Below are positions 53,619-63,363 of a stretch of DNA of 64,000 bases, one piece after another. Position 1 is the stretch's first letter. Each line of letters begins with the position of its first letter. This DNA comes from Ogataea parapolymorpha DL-1. Its lineage: Eukaryota > Ascomycota > Pichiomycetes > Pichiales > Pichiaceae. Made by a program: the position numbers and the translations under genes. The stretch spans positions 928,735-992,734 of the forward strand of contig NC_027863.1 of the NCBI RefSeq assembly GCF_000187245.1. Reading direction: 5' to 3'. Below the pieces are notes generated by a model. That model saw only the letters and a list, made by a program, of their open reading frames with translations, did not search any database and was not told the origin of the DNA.

Positions 53619-54830
53619 CTATGTACGTGTTCGGAGCTGTGCAAAAGTAGTATCGTTCAGCTGGATGGTATAGTTCGCGTCTCCAGCGCGCGTGACGGGT
53701 AGAATTGTCCAGTCGGGAGGAATAAACGCGTTCTGAGGTATATTAATAGTGGTCTTCGGGTTTGGTTGCGATTTATTCTGGAAAACGTCTCTGCGGCAGG
53801 TCGGACACACATGTGATCGTCCAAGCCAGCTCTTGAGACACCCGTGGTGTAGAACATGGCCGCAATTGAGTCTCTTTGGCGCGGACCGCGAGTTCTTATC
53901 GCTGACGATCTCCATCTCGTCACGGCAAATGATGCAAATGTCTTCCTTGCGCAGGTCGTCCTCGTTGGCGTTCATGATGTTGTTGTTCAAGTCTCTTGTC
54001 GCCTTGATCATGTACATCAGATCGCCAAACTGTTTGGCCAGGCTGGTGAAGGAGGTGTACATGTCTCCAGCGAAATTCACCGGAAGACGGTCCGCGTATA
54101 TGAGCCCGACAAACAACACCAAGACCGCCGCGCTCTTGATGATACTCAGGATGAAGGAGCCGATTTTTGACAGCCAGATCTTGGACTCCCAAGCGTCTTC
54201 GTCGGGATACCTGTTGAGATAAGCCATTTCTGCAACGTTGAGAACGAATTTGAGCGTGGCATCAAGCACGTTGAGGTAGATGACCAGGAAATCCAGGCCA
54301 AATATTAGGAACACGTCTGCCGAGTGGATAAACGATCTGTTGATGCATGATTTCACTATTTTGTCGTCGAGCACCAGGAAAAGACACAGCACAAGGGTGT
54401 TTCTGTTGACCAAGGTCCTGAAAATCGAGCGTTTCTGCTGGATAAGCATCTCCAGCCTATCCTCTAAGACCCAATGGAAACATTTCATGAACAACAAACC
54501 ACAAACGAGTGCTCCGAGCAACAGGTTGTTTTCTTTGCGGAACACACCAATTGTCATGAGCATATTGGTGACTGCAAACCACGAGCGCTCGTAGATGTGC
54601 TCCATTTCGATTATTCGCAGCTCGCCAAACAGCAGCACCTGTAGCAATTTGCCTAAGGTGATGCCCATCACCAGAAACCAGTTCCCGATCACCACCAGGT
54701 ACGGGCCCTGGATAAGCTGGACTCCGACGGAATAAATGTTGGGTCTTTCAAGCAGCGACTCGTACACCATGTAGAAGGCGACGGCAGTGCTGGCAACGGC
54801 GTACAAAGCAAATTTCATACGAAGTACCAT
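53619..54830 (-). CDS. HRD1: ER-associated degradation E3 ubiquitin ligase Hrd1
   Basis: 403 residues, shorter than the 551-residue Saccharomyces protein because the tail after the RING is reduced. The N-terminal multi-span part includes GELRIIEMEHIYERSWF and FHWVLEDRLEMLIQQ, matching LFGELRLIEHEHIFER and FHWILKDRLEALLQS of yeast Hrd1. The RING-H2 (about 297-345) is CIICRDEMEI, then LNCGHVLHHGCLKSWL and CPTCRRDVF. Hrd1 forms the retrotranslocation channel and ubiquitinates misfolded ER proteins. Divergent from the OPA3-like gene. Confidence 0.93.
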   Translation of the reverse strand: MVLRMKFALYAVASTAVAFYMVYESLLERPNIYSVGVQLIQGPYLVVIGNWFLVMGITLGKLLQVLLFGELRIIEMEHIYERSWFAVTNMLMTIGVFRKENNLLLGALVCGLLFMKCFHWVLEDRLEMLIQQKRSIFRTLVNRNTLVLCLFLVLDDKIVKSCINRSFIHSADVFLIFGLDFLVIYLNVLDATLKFVLNVAEMAYLNRYPDEDAWESKIWLSKIGSFILSIIKSAAVLVLFVGLIYADRLPVNFAGDMYTSFTSLAKQFGDLMYMIKATRDLNNNIMNANEDDLRKEDICIICRDEMEIVSDKNSRSAPKRLNCGHVLHHGCLKSWLGRSHVCPTCRRDVFQNKSQPNPKTTINIPQNAFIPPDWTILPVTRAGDANYTIQLNDTTFAQLRTRT

Positions 54831-54907
54831 AGTCTAGCAGATTGCACAGACAGAAAATTAGGTGGCGGAGGAACGAAAAATTACAGGCTGTGCCGTAAAA
54901 ACAGAGA

Positions 54908-55504
54908 ATGAGCTCTGTTGCACTGAAACTGACCACGTTGCTGGTGCGGCAGATCGCCAAGCCCATCGCCAACACGCTGAAGCACGAAGCAAAGAACCAC
55001 AAGGGGTTCAAGGTGGTCTGTGTGCGTGTTGCACAGTATTTCCATTTTCTCGACGAAAGACTGAAATCATCGCTTTTGCGCAGTAAAGCTCGCCCGGTTC
55101 GTCCGCTCAACGAGGCAAAAGCCATCCAGAATGGAGCAGAAATCTTATCAGAAACGTTTATATTCAGCGTTGCTGCAGGAGCACTTCTCTACGAATCAAA
55201 TAGACAACGAGTTAAAGAGAATAATAGAAAGGACGCAATGGAGGAGGACGTTAGACGATTGGAGGAAGAGATCTCGGAGCTGAGAGAGGTGGTGAAAAAG
55301 ATGGGTGGCGGAAAGCTTGTGGCAGAAATTGAACTGCAGAACAACAATCCAGAGATTGTCGTCGCTGTGCCCAAAGGCAACCCGGCCAACTTGGTGGGGG
55401 AAATTAAGAGAGAGAAACAGATTCTAAGAGAGGAAGAACTGCACCGGCAACGGGAGGTAGAGAAGGAAAAGGGAGCGATAGATAAGAAATCCGATCATAA
55501 GTGA
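54908..55504 (+). CDS. OPA3-like mitochondrial protein
   Basis: 198 residues. The OPA3 domain is recognisable by LLVRQIAKPIANTLKHEAKN, VCVRVAQYFHFLDERL and the hydrophobic SETFIFSVAAGALLYES segment, in that order. From about residue 120 a charged coiled coil (EEDVRRLEEEISELREVV) and a very basic/acidic tail follow. Human OPA3 is a mitochondrial membrane protein mutated in optic atrophy with 3-methylglutaconic aciduria; the molecular role is not settled. The 3' end lies 44 bp from the RRN11-like gene. Confidence 0.85.
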   Translation: MSSVALKLTTLLVRQIAKPIANTLKHEAKNHKGFKVVCVRVAQYFHFLDERLKSSLLRSKARPVRPLNEAKAIQNGAEILSETFIFSVAAGALLYESNRQRVKENNRKDAMEEDVRRLEEEISELREVVKKMGGGKLVAEIELQNNNPEIVVAVPKGNPANLVGEIKREKQILREEELHRQREVEKEKGAIDKKSDHK

Positions 55505-55548
55505 TGTCATTACCTGTATATAGATGAATATTCTTGCGTGTTATTTAT

Positions 55549-56589
55549 TTATCCGAGATCCATTTCCCGCAAAATGGCCTCGCCCTCGTTGATGGCATCC
55601 TCGGCGCCTGACTTGCCGTCCCGCTCCAGCTTGAGTCCTTCGCGCACCTTGTTGATCCCCCTGAGGTACCGGATCACAAAACTCTCACCTGAGAAGTTCA
55701 GCTTCAGCATTTCCTCGAGCTCGTAAAATTGTGTCTGTTGCCCAGCAACCGTTAGTTCCCATAGCAACGACACTATATACATCGCGAGATGTGTTTTGGA
55801 GCCCGACTTGAACAAAGGTGCAGTCTCCAGTCTCAGAAAATGGTGTGTTTGATAGTCCTTCTTGTCTGCGTCCTCGTCAAGCCGCTTATCCAGCGCGTTA
55901 TCGACAACCTGATATGGATATCGTCCCACAATCTCCGACGATTTTGTGTCGTGCGAGTTCTGGAGAAATCGCAGAAACCGGTAGATCTTGGGCTGATAGC
56001 GTCTTGGCACCCCATCATTGGCGCGCGCCCGTGCTTTTACGGGGTCGTCCTCACACCCTGTCTCCTTTTCGTTTAGTCTCTTGAGAATCTCCAACCCTAC
56101 AGGCCACATCTCCCGGGTGTCTGTGCCATAAACCCGCACCAGGAGGGCAAAGATGCGGTAGCTGGTCTCCCACCTGCCCTGCGTCAGGTTTATATGTAAC
56201 AGGGTATTCAACATCCTTACATGGCTCTGGAGCGAGCCTCTAGCGTTCACGTGACTGCGCGCTATTCCAGTTTGAGATGGAATAATCTCGTCGCCACAGA
56301 TAAGAGTCTGTAGCTCGGCATCCTCATTGGAGTAGGCCTGAGCTTTTTCAGGGGCCTCGCGCTCGACCAATGAGGGGCTCCCATTACCGATCCACCGTTC
56401 GTATGAATTTTCCAAGATACCGTTGCGTTTGTTTGCGTTCTTTGGCCTGTTGTCGGGGTTGAATATGCGTTTACCTGGCTGGGACGCTACCTGGCTTGCC
56501 GCGTACTTGGCTACCCTTTTCGCGAGCTGAATACGGCGCCGATTGGCAAAATCTGAGTCCAGCGCGGAGCTGTAGTGCAAAAACGCCAT
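55549..56589 (-). CDS. RRN11-like RNA polymerase I core-factor subunit (candidate)
   Basis: 346 residues. The central region HVRMLNTLLHINLTQGRWET followed by SYRIFALLVRVYGTDTREMW resembles the TPR-like core of Rrn11, the Pol I core-factor subunit that, with Rrn6 and Rrn7, recruits polymerase I to rDNA. The N terminus is basic and the C terminus helical. I rely on a modest motif match, so other TPR-like proteins are possible. Divergent from BNA3 with only 47 bp between start codons. Confidence 0.5.
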   Translation of the reverse strand: MAFLHYSSALDSDFANRRRIQLAKRVAKYAASQVASQPGKRIFNPDNRPKNANKRNGILENSYERWIGNGSPSLVEREAPEKAQAYSNEDAELQTLICGDEIIPSQTGIARSHVNARGSLQSHVRMLNTLLHINLTQGRWETSYRIFALLVRVYGTDTREMWPVGLEILKRLNEKETGCEDDPVKARARANDGVPRRYQPKIYRFLRFLQNSHDTKSSEIVGRYPYQVVDNALDKRLDEDADKKDYQTHHFLRLETAPLFKSGSKTHLAMYIVSLLWELTVAGQQTQFYELEEMLKLNFSGESFVIRYLRGINKVREGLKLERDGKSGAEDAINEGEAILREMDLG

Positions 56590-56636
56590 ACTATATATTT
56601 TTTCCCAGAGATTTCCGTATTAGTTCATGCACGTAC

Positions 56637-57968
56637 ATGTTATCTAAAAGAACAGTCCTTACTTCGAATTACTCATTCTTCCCAATCTCACGATCGATGT
56701 CTCTTCCATCCCACAATCCCTACTTCAAAGTCGGCGGCAAGGATATCTGGTCCTTAATCAACGAAACCGCAGCCGCTGCCGAGCAGGAGAGCGGCCGCAA
56801 GATGGTGAATCTCGGCCAAGGTTTCTTTTCGTACTCGCCGCCGGACTTTGCCATCAATGCTGCCAAGAAGGCTCTCGACGTCCCAGCCAACAACCAGTAT
56901 GCCCCAGCCAAGGGCAGACCCAGTCTTGTGCAGGCCATCATTGACACGTACTCGCCGATCTACGGACGGCAGCTGACTAAGGACGAAGTCCTGGTCACCA
57001 CCGGGGCCAACGAGGGCATGCTTTCCTGTTTCTTCGGTTTCATTGCCCCTGGCGACGAGGTCATCGTCTTTGAGCCGTTCTTCGACCAGTACATCTCGAA
57101 CATTGAGATGCCGGGAGGAAAGGTCAAGTACGTCCAGCTGCATCCACCGGCGGATTTCGCTACCAAGACGGTGACCGGTGACGACTGGACCATCGACTGG
57201 AGCGAGCTGGAGGCGGCAATCACGCCAAAGACAAAGATGATTGTTTTGAACTCTCCGCACAATCCGATCGGAAAAGTTTTCAACAAGCAGGAGCTGCTAA
57301 GGATCGGCGAACTGGCCGTCAAGCACAACTTTTTAATTCTGTCCGACGAGGTGTACGAAAACCTCTACTACGGGGACTTCACCAGAGTTGCGCTTTTGAG
57401 CCCAGAAATTGGTAGAAGAACCTTGACGGTTGGGTCCGCCGGTAAGAGCTTCGCGGCCACTGGTTGGCGTGTTGGCTGGGTCATTGGCGACAAGGAGACC
57501 GTGCAATACTGCGCGCTAGCCCACACTCGTATTTGCTTCAGCACACCGAACGTGATGCAGGAGGCCACTGCACAGGCATTGCAACTGGCAAGAACCAACG
57601 GCTACTACGAGCAAACCAGAAAAGAGTATATCAACAAATATAGAATCTTCACGGCAGTCTTTGACGAACTGGGCTTGCCGTACACTGTTGCCGACGGAGG
57701 ATACTTTTTGCTGGTGAATCTGAAGAAGGTGGAGATTCCAAAGGAGGTCGAGTTCCCGCAGGAGATTGCGCACAAGCCGCGCGACTTCAAGCTTGCTTTC
57801 TGGCTGATCAAGCAGTTTGGCGTGGTCAGCATTCCTCCTTCCGAGTTCTATCTGCCTCAGAATGCACATGTAATTGAGGACTGTCTTCGTTTCGCCGTGT
57901 GCAAAGATGACTCTGTCTTGGAAGAGGCGGTGCAAAGACTGCGGCTGCTCAAGCAGTATATTAAATAG
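56637..57968 (+). CDS. BNA3: Kynurenine aminotransferase (BNA3)
   Basis: 443 residues from the ATG at 56637, against 444 in Saccharomyces. The first about 20 residues (MLSKRTVLTSNYSFFPISRS) are basic and could target mitochondria; an alternative ATG at 56697 (MSLPSHNP) would give a cytosolic form. Class I aminotransferase blocks are NLGQGFFSYSPPDF, VTTGANEGML, NSPHNPIGKVF, LSDEVYENLYY and the PLP lysine in SAGKSFAATGWRVGW. It makes kynurenate from kynurenine. The stop is 9 bp from the convergent YPT6. Confidence 0.93.
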   Translation: MLSKRTVLTSNYSFFPISRSMSLPSHNPYFKVGGKDIWSLINETAAAAEQESGRKMVNLGQGFFSYSPPDFAINAAKKALDVPANNQYAPAKGRPSLVQAIIDTYSPIYGRQLTKDEVLVTTGANEGMLSCFFGFIAPGDEVIVFEPFFDQYISNIEMPGGKVKYVQLHPPADFATKTVTGDDWTIDWSELEAAITPKTKMIVLNSPHNPIGKVFNKQELLRIGELAVKHNFLILSDEVYENLYYGDFTRVALLSPEIGRRTLTVGSAGKSFAATGWRVGWVIGDKETVQYCALAHTRICFSTPNVMQEATAQALQLARTNGYYEQTRKEYINKYRIFTAVFDELGLPYTVADGGYFLLVNLKKVEIPKEVEFPQEIAHKPRDFKLAFWLIKQFGVVSIPPSEFYLPQNAHVIEDCLRFAVCKDDSVLEEAVQRLRLLKQYIK

Positions 57969-57977
57969 ATGTGTGAA

Positions 57978-58613
<636 letters not shown>

Positions 58614-58793
58614 TTAATTGGAAAAAATCTTGGGCCGTTGAGTTGAGCTAATTAGCATTAAATTACATTTAAGACCCGATAATGCCTGAACCTTATTTAC
58701 CTTTACTATCGTATCGTCGCTCTCGCACTTCAATTACTGATTGTACAAATTGGTTGTAGGTAGCGGTTGCCCTACAGATCAATAAGCCCTCGC

Positions 58794-59086
<293 letters not shown>

Positions 59087-59168
59087 TCGAAAAATTGTAG
59101 CAAATTTTTCATCCCTTGAACATTTTATATTGTAGTTTTTGCATCACACCAAAAACCAAGCTGGCAAA

Positions 59169-60992
59169 ATGATCAATGCACAGGACAAGGAGTTGATCAA
59201 ACGGGCAATCCCCAAGGCCTCCAATAAGATATTGGCGGCTGCCGTGGCGAGATTGTACATCGCCTATCCGGAACCCGACCATTGGACTCCTACGGGACTC
59301 ACAGGCGCCATAGTGTTAGTAGACGACCTTGTGGGCCATACCTTCTTTTTGAAATTGGTGGATATTGTGTCGCACAAGGGAGTTTTATGGGATCAAGAGC
59401 TGTACATTGACTTTGAATACAACCAGGATCGTTCGTTCTTCCACTCTTTTGAGTGCGAGGAGTGCTATTTTGGACTCCTGTTCGAGGACAAAAGCGAGGC
59501 CACGAGTTTTTACAAGAAAGTCAAATCTCGCGATAAACACGGCTCCAAACAGACCGTGCAGAACAAGCACGGCGTCGAGCTGAAAAAGGGACCCACCCAG
59601 GTGAACAAGATCGGATTTAGAGGCGACATGTCTGGGCTCGAAAACGAGCAGAGAACAAGACGCACTAAGGGCCTCATTTACTACGAGGACGAGCCTCCTC
59701 CAGAGTGGAGGTCACTGTACAGAGAGCTGGAAAGTGTGGGAATCACCGAGGACATGATTGCAGAAAATAGAGAATTTATCAAAAACTACATTGCTCAAAC
59801 AGGGGGCCCGCTGGTCGGCTTGGAGCCGCCAATTCCTCGCAAATACCAGTACAAGTCGGCCCAAAGGTCAACGAGCGGAACTAACAGTACGAGCACAATA
59901 ACCAAGAAGGCTCCACCGCCACCGCCTCCTCCAGCAGCCCAGAAAACAGCGTCCACGCCGGATCTGCCCAAAAGCGATCCTCCTTCGGCCATTCCTTCGA
60001 CCATTCCTTCGAGACAGGACACCCCGGTGTCGGATCTCGAAAGCCCAACTCCTCAGGTGACAGCTAGTTCTGCTCCTGCGCCCACCGTAACTCACCCAGT
60101 TCCTCCTCCTATGCACCACAACGTCCCAGCCCTTGACTACATGCCAAATTCAGTCAGGCAACGCCAGAGCCAGGAAGCGCCACTTCCACCTGAACCACAG
60201 CAGCACAGAGGAGTTCCTCTGCCTCCTCCTAGAGCCAATGCGGCTCCTCCACCACCTCCTCCTTCAAGAAACCCAGTGCCTCCTCCACCTCCATCAAGAA
60301 CACAACCACAGCTACCTCCAAGAGAGTCTAGGCCAGCGCCAGTCCCGCCTCCCCCACGCAGAGGCCCTGCGCCACCTCCACCTCCTTCCAGATCGAGACC
60401 GATCCCTGGACCACCTCAGACATCGTCTCCAACGACCACCCACCCTGTCGTTTCGCCACCTCCTCAGCTTCCTCCTCACCATCCAAATCCCGTGCCATCA
60501 GCCCCTTCGCTGCATCAATCTCAGCAAGAGACTCAATCGCCGTACACACACACCTCTTCCCCCATCCCAACAGCTCCTCCACCACCACCTATGCAGCCAG
60601 CTACCGCTCAACCTTCGCAGTCAGCTCCCCCTCCACCTCCATTTTCTCCAACAGCTCCTCAATCCGGCTCTGTTCCTCCTCCACCTCCTCCTATGCCTCC
60701 TGCTAACGACACCGCAGCAAGTCCTCCTCCTGGTGCTCAGCTCGATGGCAGAGACGCTTTGCTAGCCTCTATTCGTAATGCAGGTGTCAGCTCTCTGAGA
60801 AAGACAGACAAATCACAGCTCGAGAAACCAAATGTACTGCTTCAGGAGGCCCGTGGCGAAGCGCCGAAGCAGCCTGCGTCGACGGCTGCTCCAGGCCAGC
60901 CAGCCTCGCTTGCAGACGCTCTTGCCGCTGCTCTCAGCAACAGAAAGGCCAAGGTTGCAAACAGTGACGAAGAAGACGATGGCGACTGGTGA
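59169..60992 (+). CDS. LAS17: Las17/WASP actin nucleation-promoting factor
   Basis: 607 residues from the ATG at 59169; an in-frame TTG at 59139 is ignored. The WH1 domain (about 10-125) contains KRAIPKASNKILAAAVARLY and FEYNQDRSFFHSFECEEC, nearly the Saccharomyces sequence. Residues about 240-510 are one long proline-rich region for SH3 and profilin binding. A WH2 motif (ALLASIRNAGVSSLRK) and an acidic tail EEDDGDW with the terminal Trp complete the verprolin-acidic module. Las17 activates Arp2/3 at endocytic patches. No CRIB domain, as expected for yeast. Confidence 0.97.
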   Translation: MINAQDKELIKRAIPKASNKILAAAVARLYIAYPEPDHWTPTGLTGAIVLVDDLVGHTFFLKLVDIVSHKGVLWDQELYIDFEYNQDRSFFHSFECEECYFGLLFEDKSEATSFYKKVKSRDKHGSKQTVQNKHGVELKKGPTQVNKIGFRGDMSGLENEQRTRRTKGLIYYEDEPPPEWRSLYRELESVGITEDMIAENREFIKNYIAQTGGPLVGLEPPIPRKYQYKSAQRSTSGTNSTSTITKKAPPPPPPPAAQKTASTPDLPKSDPPSAIPSTIPSRQDTPVSDLESPTPQVTASSAPAPTVTHPVPPPMHHNVPALDYMPNSVRQRQSQEAPLPPEPQQHRGVPLPPPRANAAPPPPPPSRNPVPPPPPSRTQPQLPPRESRPAPVPPPPRRGPAPPPPPSRSRPIPGPPQTSSPTTTHPVVSPPPQLPPHHPNPVPSAPSLHQSQQETQSPYTHTSSPIPTAPPPPPMQPATAQPSQSAPPPPPFSPTAPQSGSVPPPPPPMPPANDTAASPPPGAQLDGRDALLASIRNAGVSSLRKTDKSQLEKPNVLLQEARGEAPKQPASTAAPGQPASLADALAAALSNRKAKVANSDEEDDGDW

Positions 60993-61011
60993 TTTTGTAT
61001 TATCGATTATA

Positions 61012-62019
61012 TTATATATTTTCCTGGAATTTCGTTTTCCAAGTGTCAAACCACTTCACCTTTTTGGGCTCCAGCTGGGAAACAGCTTCCGTTAAAGACA
61101 CGCAAGCTTGGATCAGTTGCGATGCATACTTTTGGGCCGCTGTCTGGTCCATATCGTAAATAATAGCCGAGATGAACTCGTCTACCAGGAGACCGATCTC
61201 TAGCCTTGCTGAGTTCATTCTGTCAAGCTTGGACGATATTGTTTCTGTGTGTTGTGTTTTGCCAATGTTCTTGTCCATGCTTGTGAACAGCAACTTGATC
61301 AGTTTAAGTTTCTGCACCCATTTAGAGCCATACGAAACCAAATCAGCGTCGACCTCTTTCTGCTCTGTCTCGTCCTCGTCGTCGCTCTCCTCGAAGAAAT
61401 CCCCGTTGTCTGCACTGGGAGACTCCAGCCACTCCTCGTATTCTTCCAGTCCGTCTGCCAGCAGTGTGGCAGACTCCTTAAATTTGGCACGTAGCACTCC
61501 GCTCGCTCCCAAACGGACCAGAGACGACAGATTATCGCAGATCTCCCATATTTTCGCCACTGAAACAAGCCTTGTGCTATCAGCATCGCTATCCTGTATG
61601 TCCAGCAGCCCTGCAAGCTCGTTGTTTAGCACGGAAAACGTCCCAAGCAAGGCGTTGACTTCGTCCAGCACTTTCTGAATATATAATGTCGAGTACTTCT
61701 TTTTTTCTTCAATTAGCTGAGAGCACAGGCTCACAAGCATCACCAGGCTCCTGGTGACACTTTCCACCTCAACAAAGCAGGCATGGAAGTTATCTGGGGA
61801 GATGGGAGGTTTATAGACAATACCCACTTTTGTGGTATGGGCATGTATCAACTGTCCTAGCTTACTCAGTTCTTCCAAAGGGTTGGTCACTTGAGAGGAT
61901 TTCAGAGACGGCTCTTCTTGTGCTTCCAGAGTCAACAACGGCTTCCAAGCGGCGATCGCCTCGTCCAGCGACTGGAGAAGCTGCTTGATGTCTTCCTTGC
62001 TTTTGGTGACACTGGGCAT
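61012..62019 (-). CDS. GCIP-family protein (cyclin-D1-binding-protein-1-like)
   Basis: 335 residues, helical throughout with an acidic insert (FFEESDDEDETEQKEVDADL, about 225-245). The arrangement fits the Grap2-and-cyclin-D-interacting (GCIP/CCNDBP1) domain: ACFVEVESVTRSLVMLVSLC, then VAKIWEICDNLSSL and WVQKLKLIKLLFTSMDKN. Function in fungi is unknown, and no yeast gene name can be given. It ends 19 bp from LAS17. Confidence 0.65.
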   Translation of the reverse strand: MPSVTKSKEDIKQLLQSLDEAIAAWKPLLTLEAQEEPSLKSSQVTNPLEELSKLGQLIHAHTTKVGIVYKPPISPDNFHACFVEVESVTRSLVMLVSLCSQLIEEKKKYSTLYIQKVLDEVNALLGTFSVLNNELAGLLDIQDSDADSTRLVSVAKIWEICDNLSSLVRLGASGVLRAKFKESATLLADGLEEYEEWLESPSADNGDFFEESDDEDETEQKEVDADLVSYGSKWVQKLKLIKLLFTSMDKNIGKTQHTETISSKLDRMNSARLEIGLLVDEFISAIIYDMDQTAAQKYASQLIQACVSLTEAVSQLEPKKVKWFDTWKTKFQENI

Positions 62020-62135
62020 GAAATAAATCGATAAAAAAATTACTACACAGCCGTAATAATGAAAATGGGTGGCAGGAATGTCGGTAACAGCTTGCGCTGA
62101 CTTTTTCGTAATATCTCAAACTCAATTTATGAGCA

Positions 62136-62834
62136 TTATCTCAAGGCATTTCTTGTGGCCTCAATATAGTAATAGCCAATGTTCAGATAGCCCAAATGCA
62201 CATTTCCAAATCCCCTTTCCACCAGGTATTCCTGGATGTCTTTATATATGTTCTCTATGCAAACCTCACTAGTTTGGTACGCCTTAGACCTGAGCGAAAC
62301 AATTTTATGCAAGCAGCAGGGGGCCACCAAAAATGCACAGAGCCGAATGCCCGCTCTGTTGCAACCTGAAACCAGGTCAATAACTCTGTACACCATGTCA
62401 CCGCACAGCTGCAGCCCCACCACGGCGACGTCAAGCTCTTTCTCGTCGAGCCTGGTGTTCCGTCTAAAAAAAGCCGTAGCCTCATCCATGAATTCGTCCC
62501 ATTCCTCAATGGGAGCAGCAACAGTGTGAAGGTTGCCAGACGGTCCTAGACTGGTCTGCGACACCTGTTCTTGTTGTATGAGCTTGTGAATGCGCAGACT
62601 GGATTTGAGACGGTCCTTGTTTTTGTCGACACAACACACCTTCAGGCCAAACCCGTCAGCAAGGATGCGGGCCAGATAGCCCTTGCCTGAGCCGAGATCC
62701 AGAACGTTTGACACCCGAAAACTGGCCGTCTTATGGGCAAAGGGCACTGTGACAGCCGTCTTCGCAGGCGACATGCCCAGAGTAAGGCTACTGGGCAGAG
62801 GCGGCACGGACACGAAATCCTGCCGATCGTACAT
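62136..62834 (-). CDS. METTL25/RRNAD1-like methyltransferase
   Basis: 232 residues from the ATG at 62832-62834; a TTG two codons earlier is ignored. The SAM-binding motif is LDLGSGKGYLARILADGF followed by the acidic DKNK. GMSPAKTA upstream resembles the MSPKKxHEV block of the METTL25 family, and the motif LVAPCCLHKI resembles its GCCYH-type cysteine pair. The protein is much shorter than human METTL25 because the N-terminal domain before MSPKK is missing. Human METTL25B acts on nucleolar or tRNA/peptide substrates that are not firmly established. Divergent from ERV14. Confidence 0.68.
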   Translation of the reverse strand: MYDRQDFVSVPPLPSSLTLGMSPAKTAVTVPFAHKTASFRVSNVLDLGSGKGYLARILADGFGLKVCCVDKNKDRLKSSLRIHKLIQQEQVSQTSLGPSGNLHTVAAPIEEWDEFMDEATAFFRRNTRLDEKELDVAVVGLQLCGDMVYRVIDLVSGCNRAGIRLCAFLVAPCCLHKIVSLRSKAYQTSEVCIENIYKDIQEYLVERGFGNVHLGYLNIGYYYIEATRNALR

Positions 62835-62930
62835 TGCCAAAACAGCCAGACCCCTGATTTGTTTTTCTAGAGTTTGGCGTGCAAGGGAGAAAAATTTTCT
62901 ACCGATATTGAAATTTGTTCTTTATCAAAG

Positions 62931-63344
62931 ATGACGGGCGAGGCATGGTTATTTATTCTGGCAGTTATCGTGAATGCGATCAACTTGTTCCTACAGGTTT
63001 TCTTCACCATCATGTACAGCGACCTGGAGTGCGATTATATCAATCCAATTGAGCTGTGCAACAAGCTGAACAACTACATTGTTCCTGAGGCCGCTGTGCA
63101 CGCTGTGTTAACTGCTCTGTTTCTGGTTAACGGCTACTGGTTCACCTTCCTGCTGAACCTGCCAATCCTGGCCTACAACGCTAATAAGATCTACAACAAG
63201 AACCACCTTCTGGACGCCACAGAAATTTTCCGCACTTTGTCCAAACACAAGAAGGAGTCGTTCGTTAAGCTTGGTTTCCACCTGCTTATGTTCTTCTACT
63301 ACCTCTACCGGATGATTGCCGCGCTTATTGCTGACGATATGTAA
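62931..63344 (+). CDS. ERV14: Erv14 cargo receptor (cornichon family)
   Basis: 137 residues from the ATG at 62931; the frame reads upstream without ATG. Cornichon landmarks: [20 protein letters not shown] (first segment), the luminal [34 protein letters not shown] and the cytosolic [19 protein letters not shown]. It escorts many plasma-membrane proteins into COPII vesicles at the ER. Length equals Saccharomyces Erv14 (138). Confidence 0.97.
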   Translation: MTGEAWLFILAVIVNAINLFLQVFFTIMYSDLECDYINPIELCNKLNNYIVPEAAVHAVLTALFLVNGYWFTFLLNLPILAYNANKIYNKNHLLDATEIFRTLSKHKKESFVKLGFHLLMFFYYLYRMIAALIADDM

Positions 63345-63363
63345 TACATAACCAGTATAACCA

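Noticed and set aside
60180..60720. Proline-codon repeats (CCTCCTCCA-like) as a microsatellite
   Set aside because: They encode the functional polyproline region of Las17; variation of unit and codon use shows protein-level selection rather than a simple repeat.
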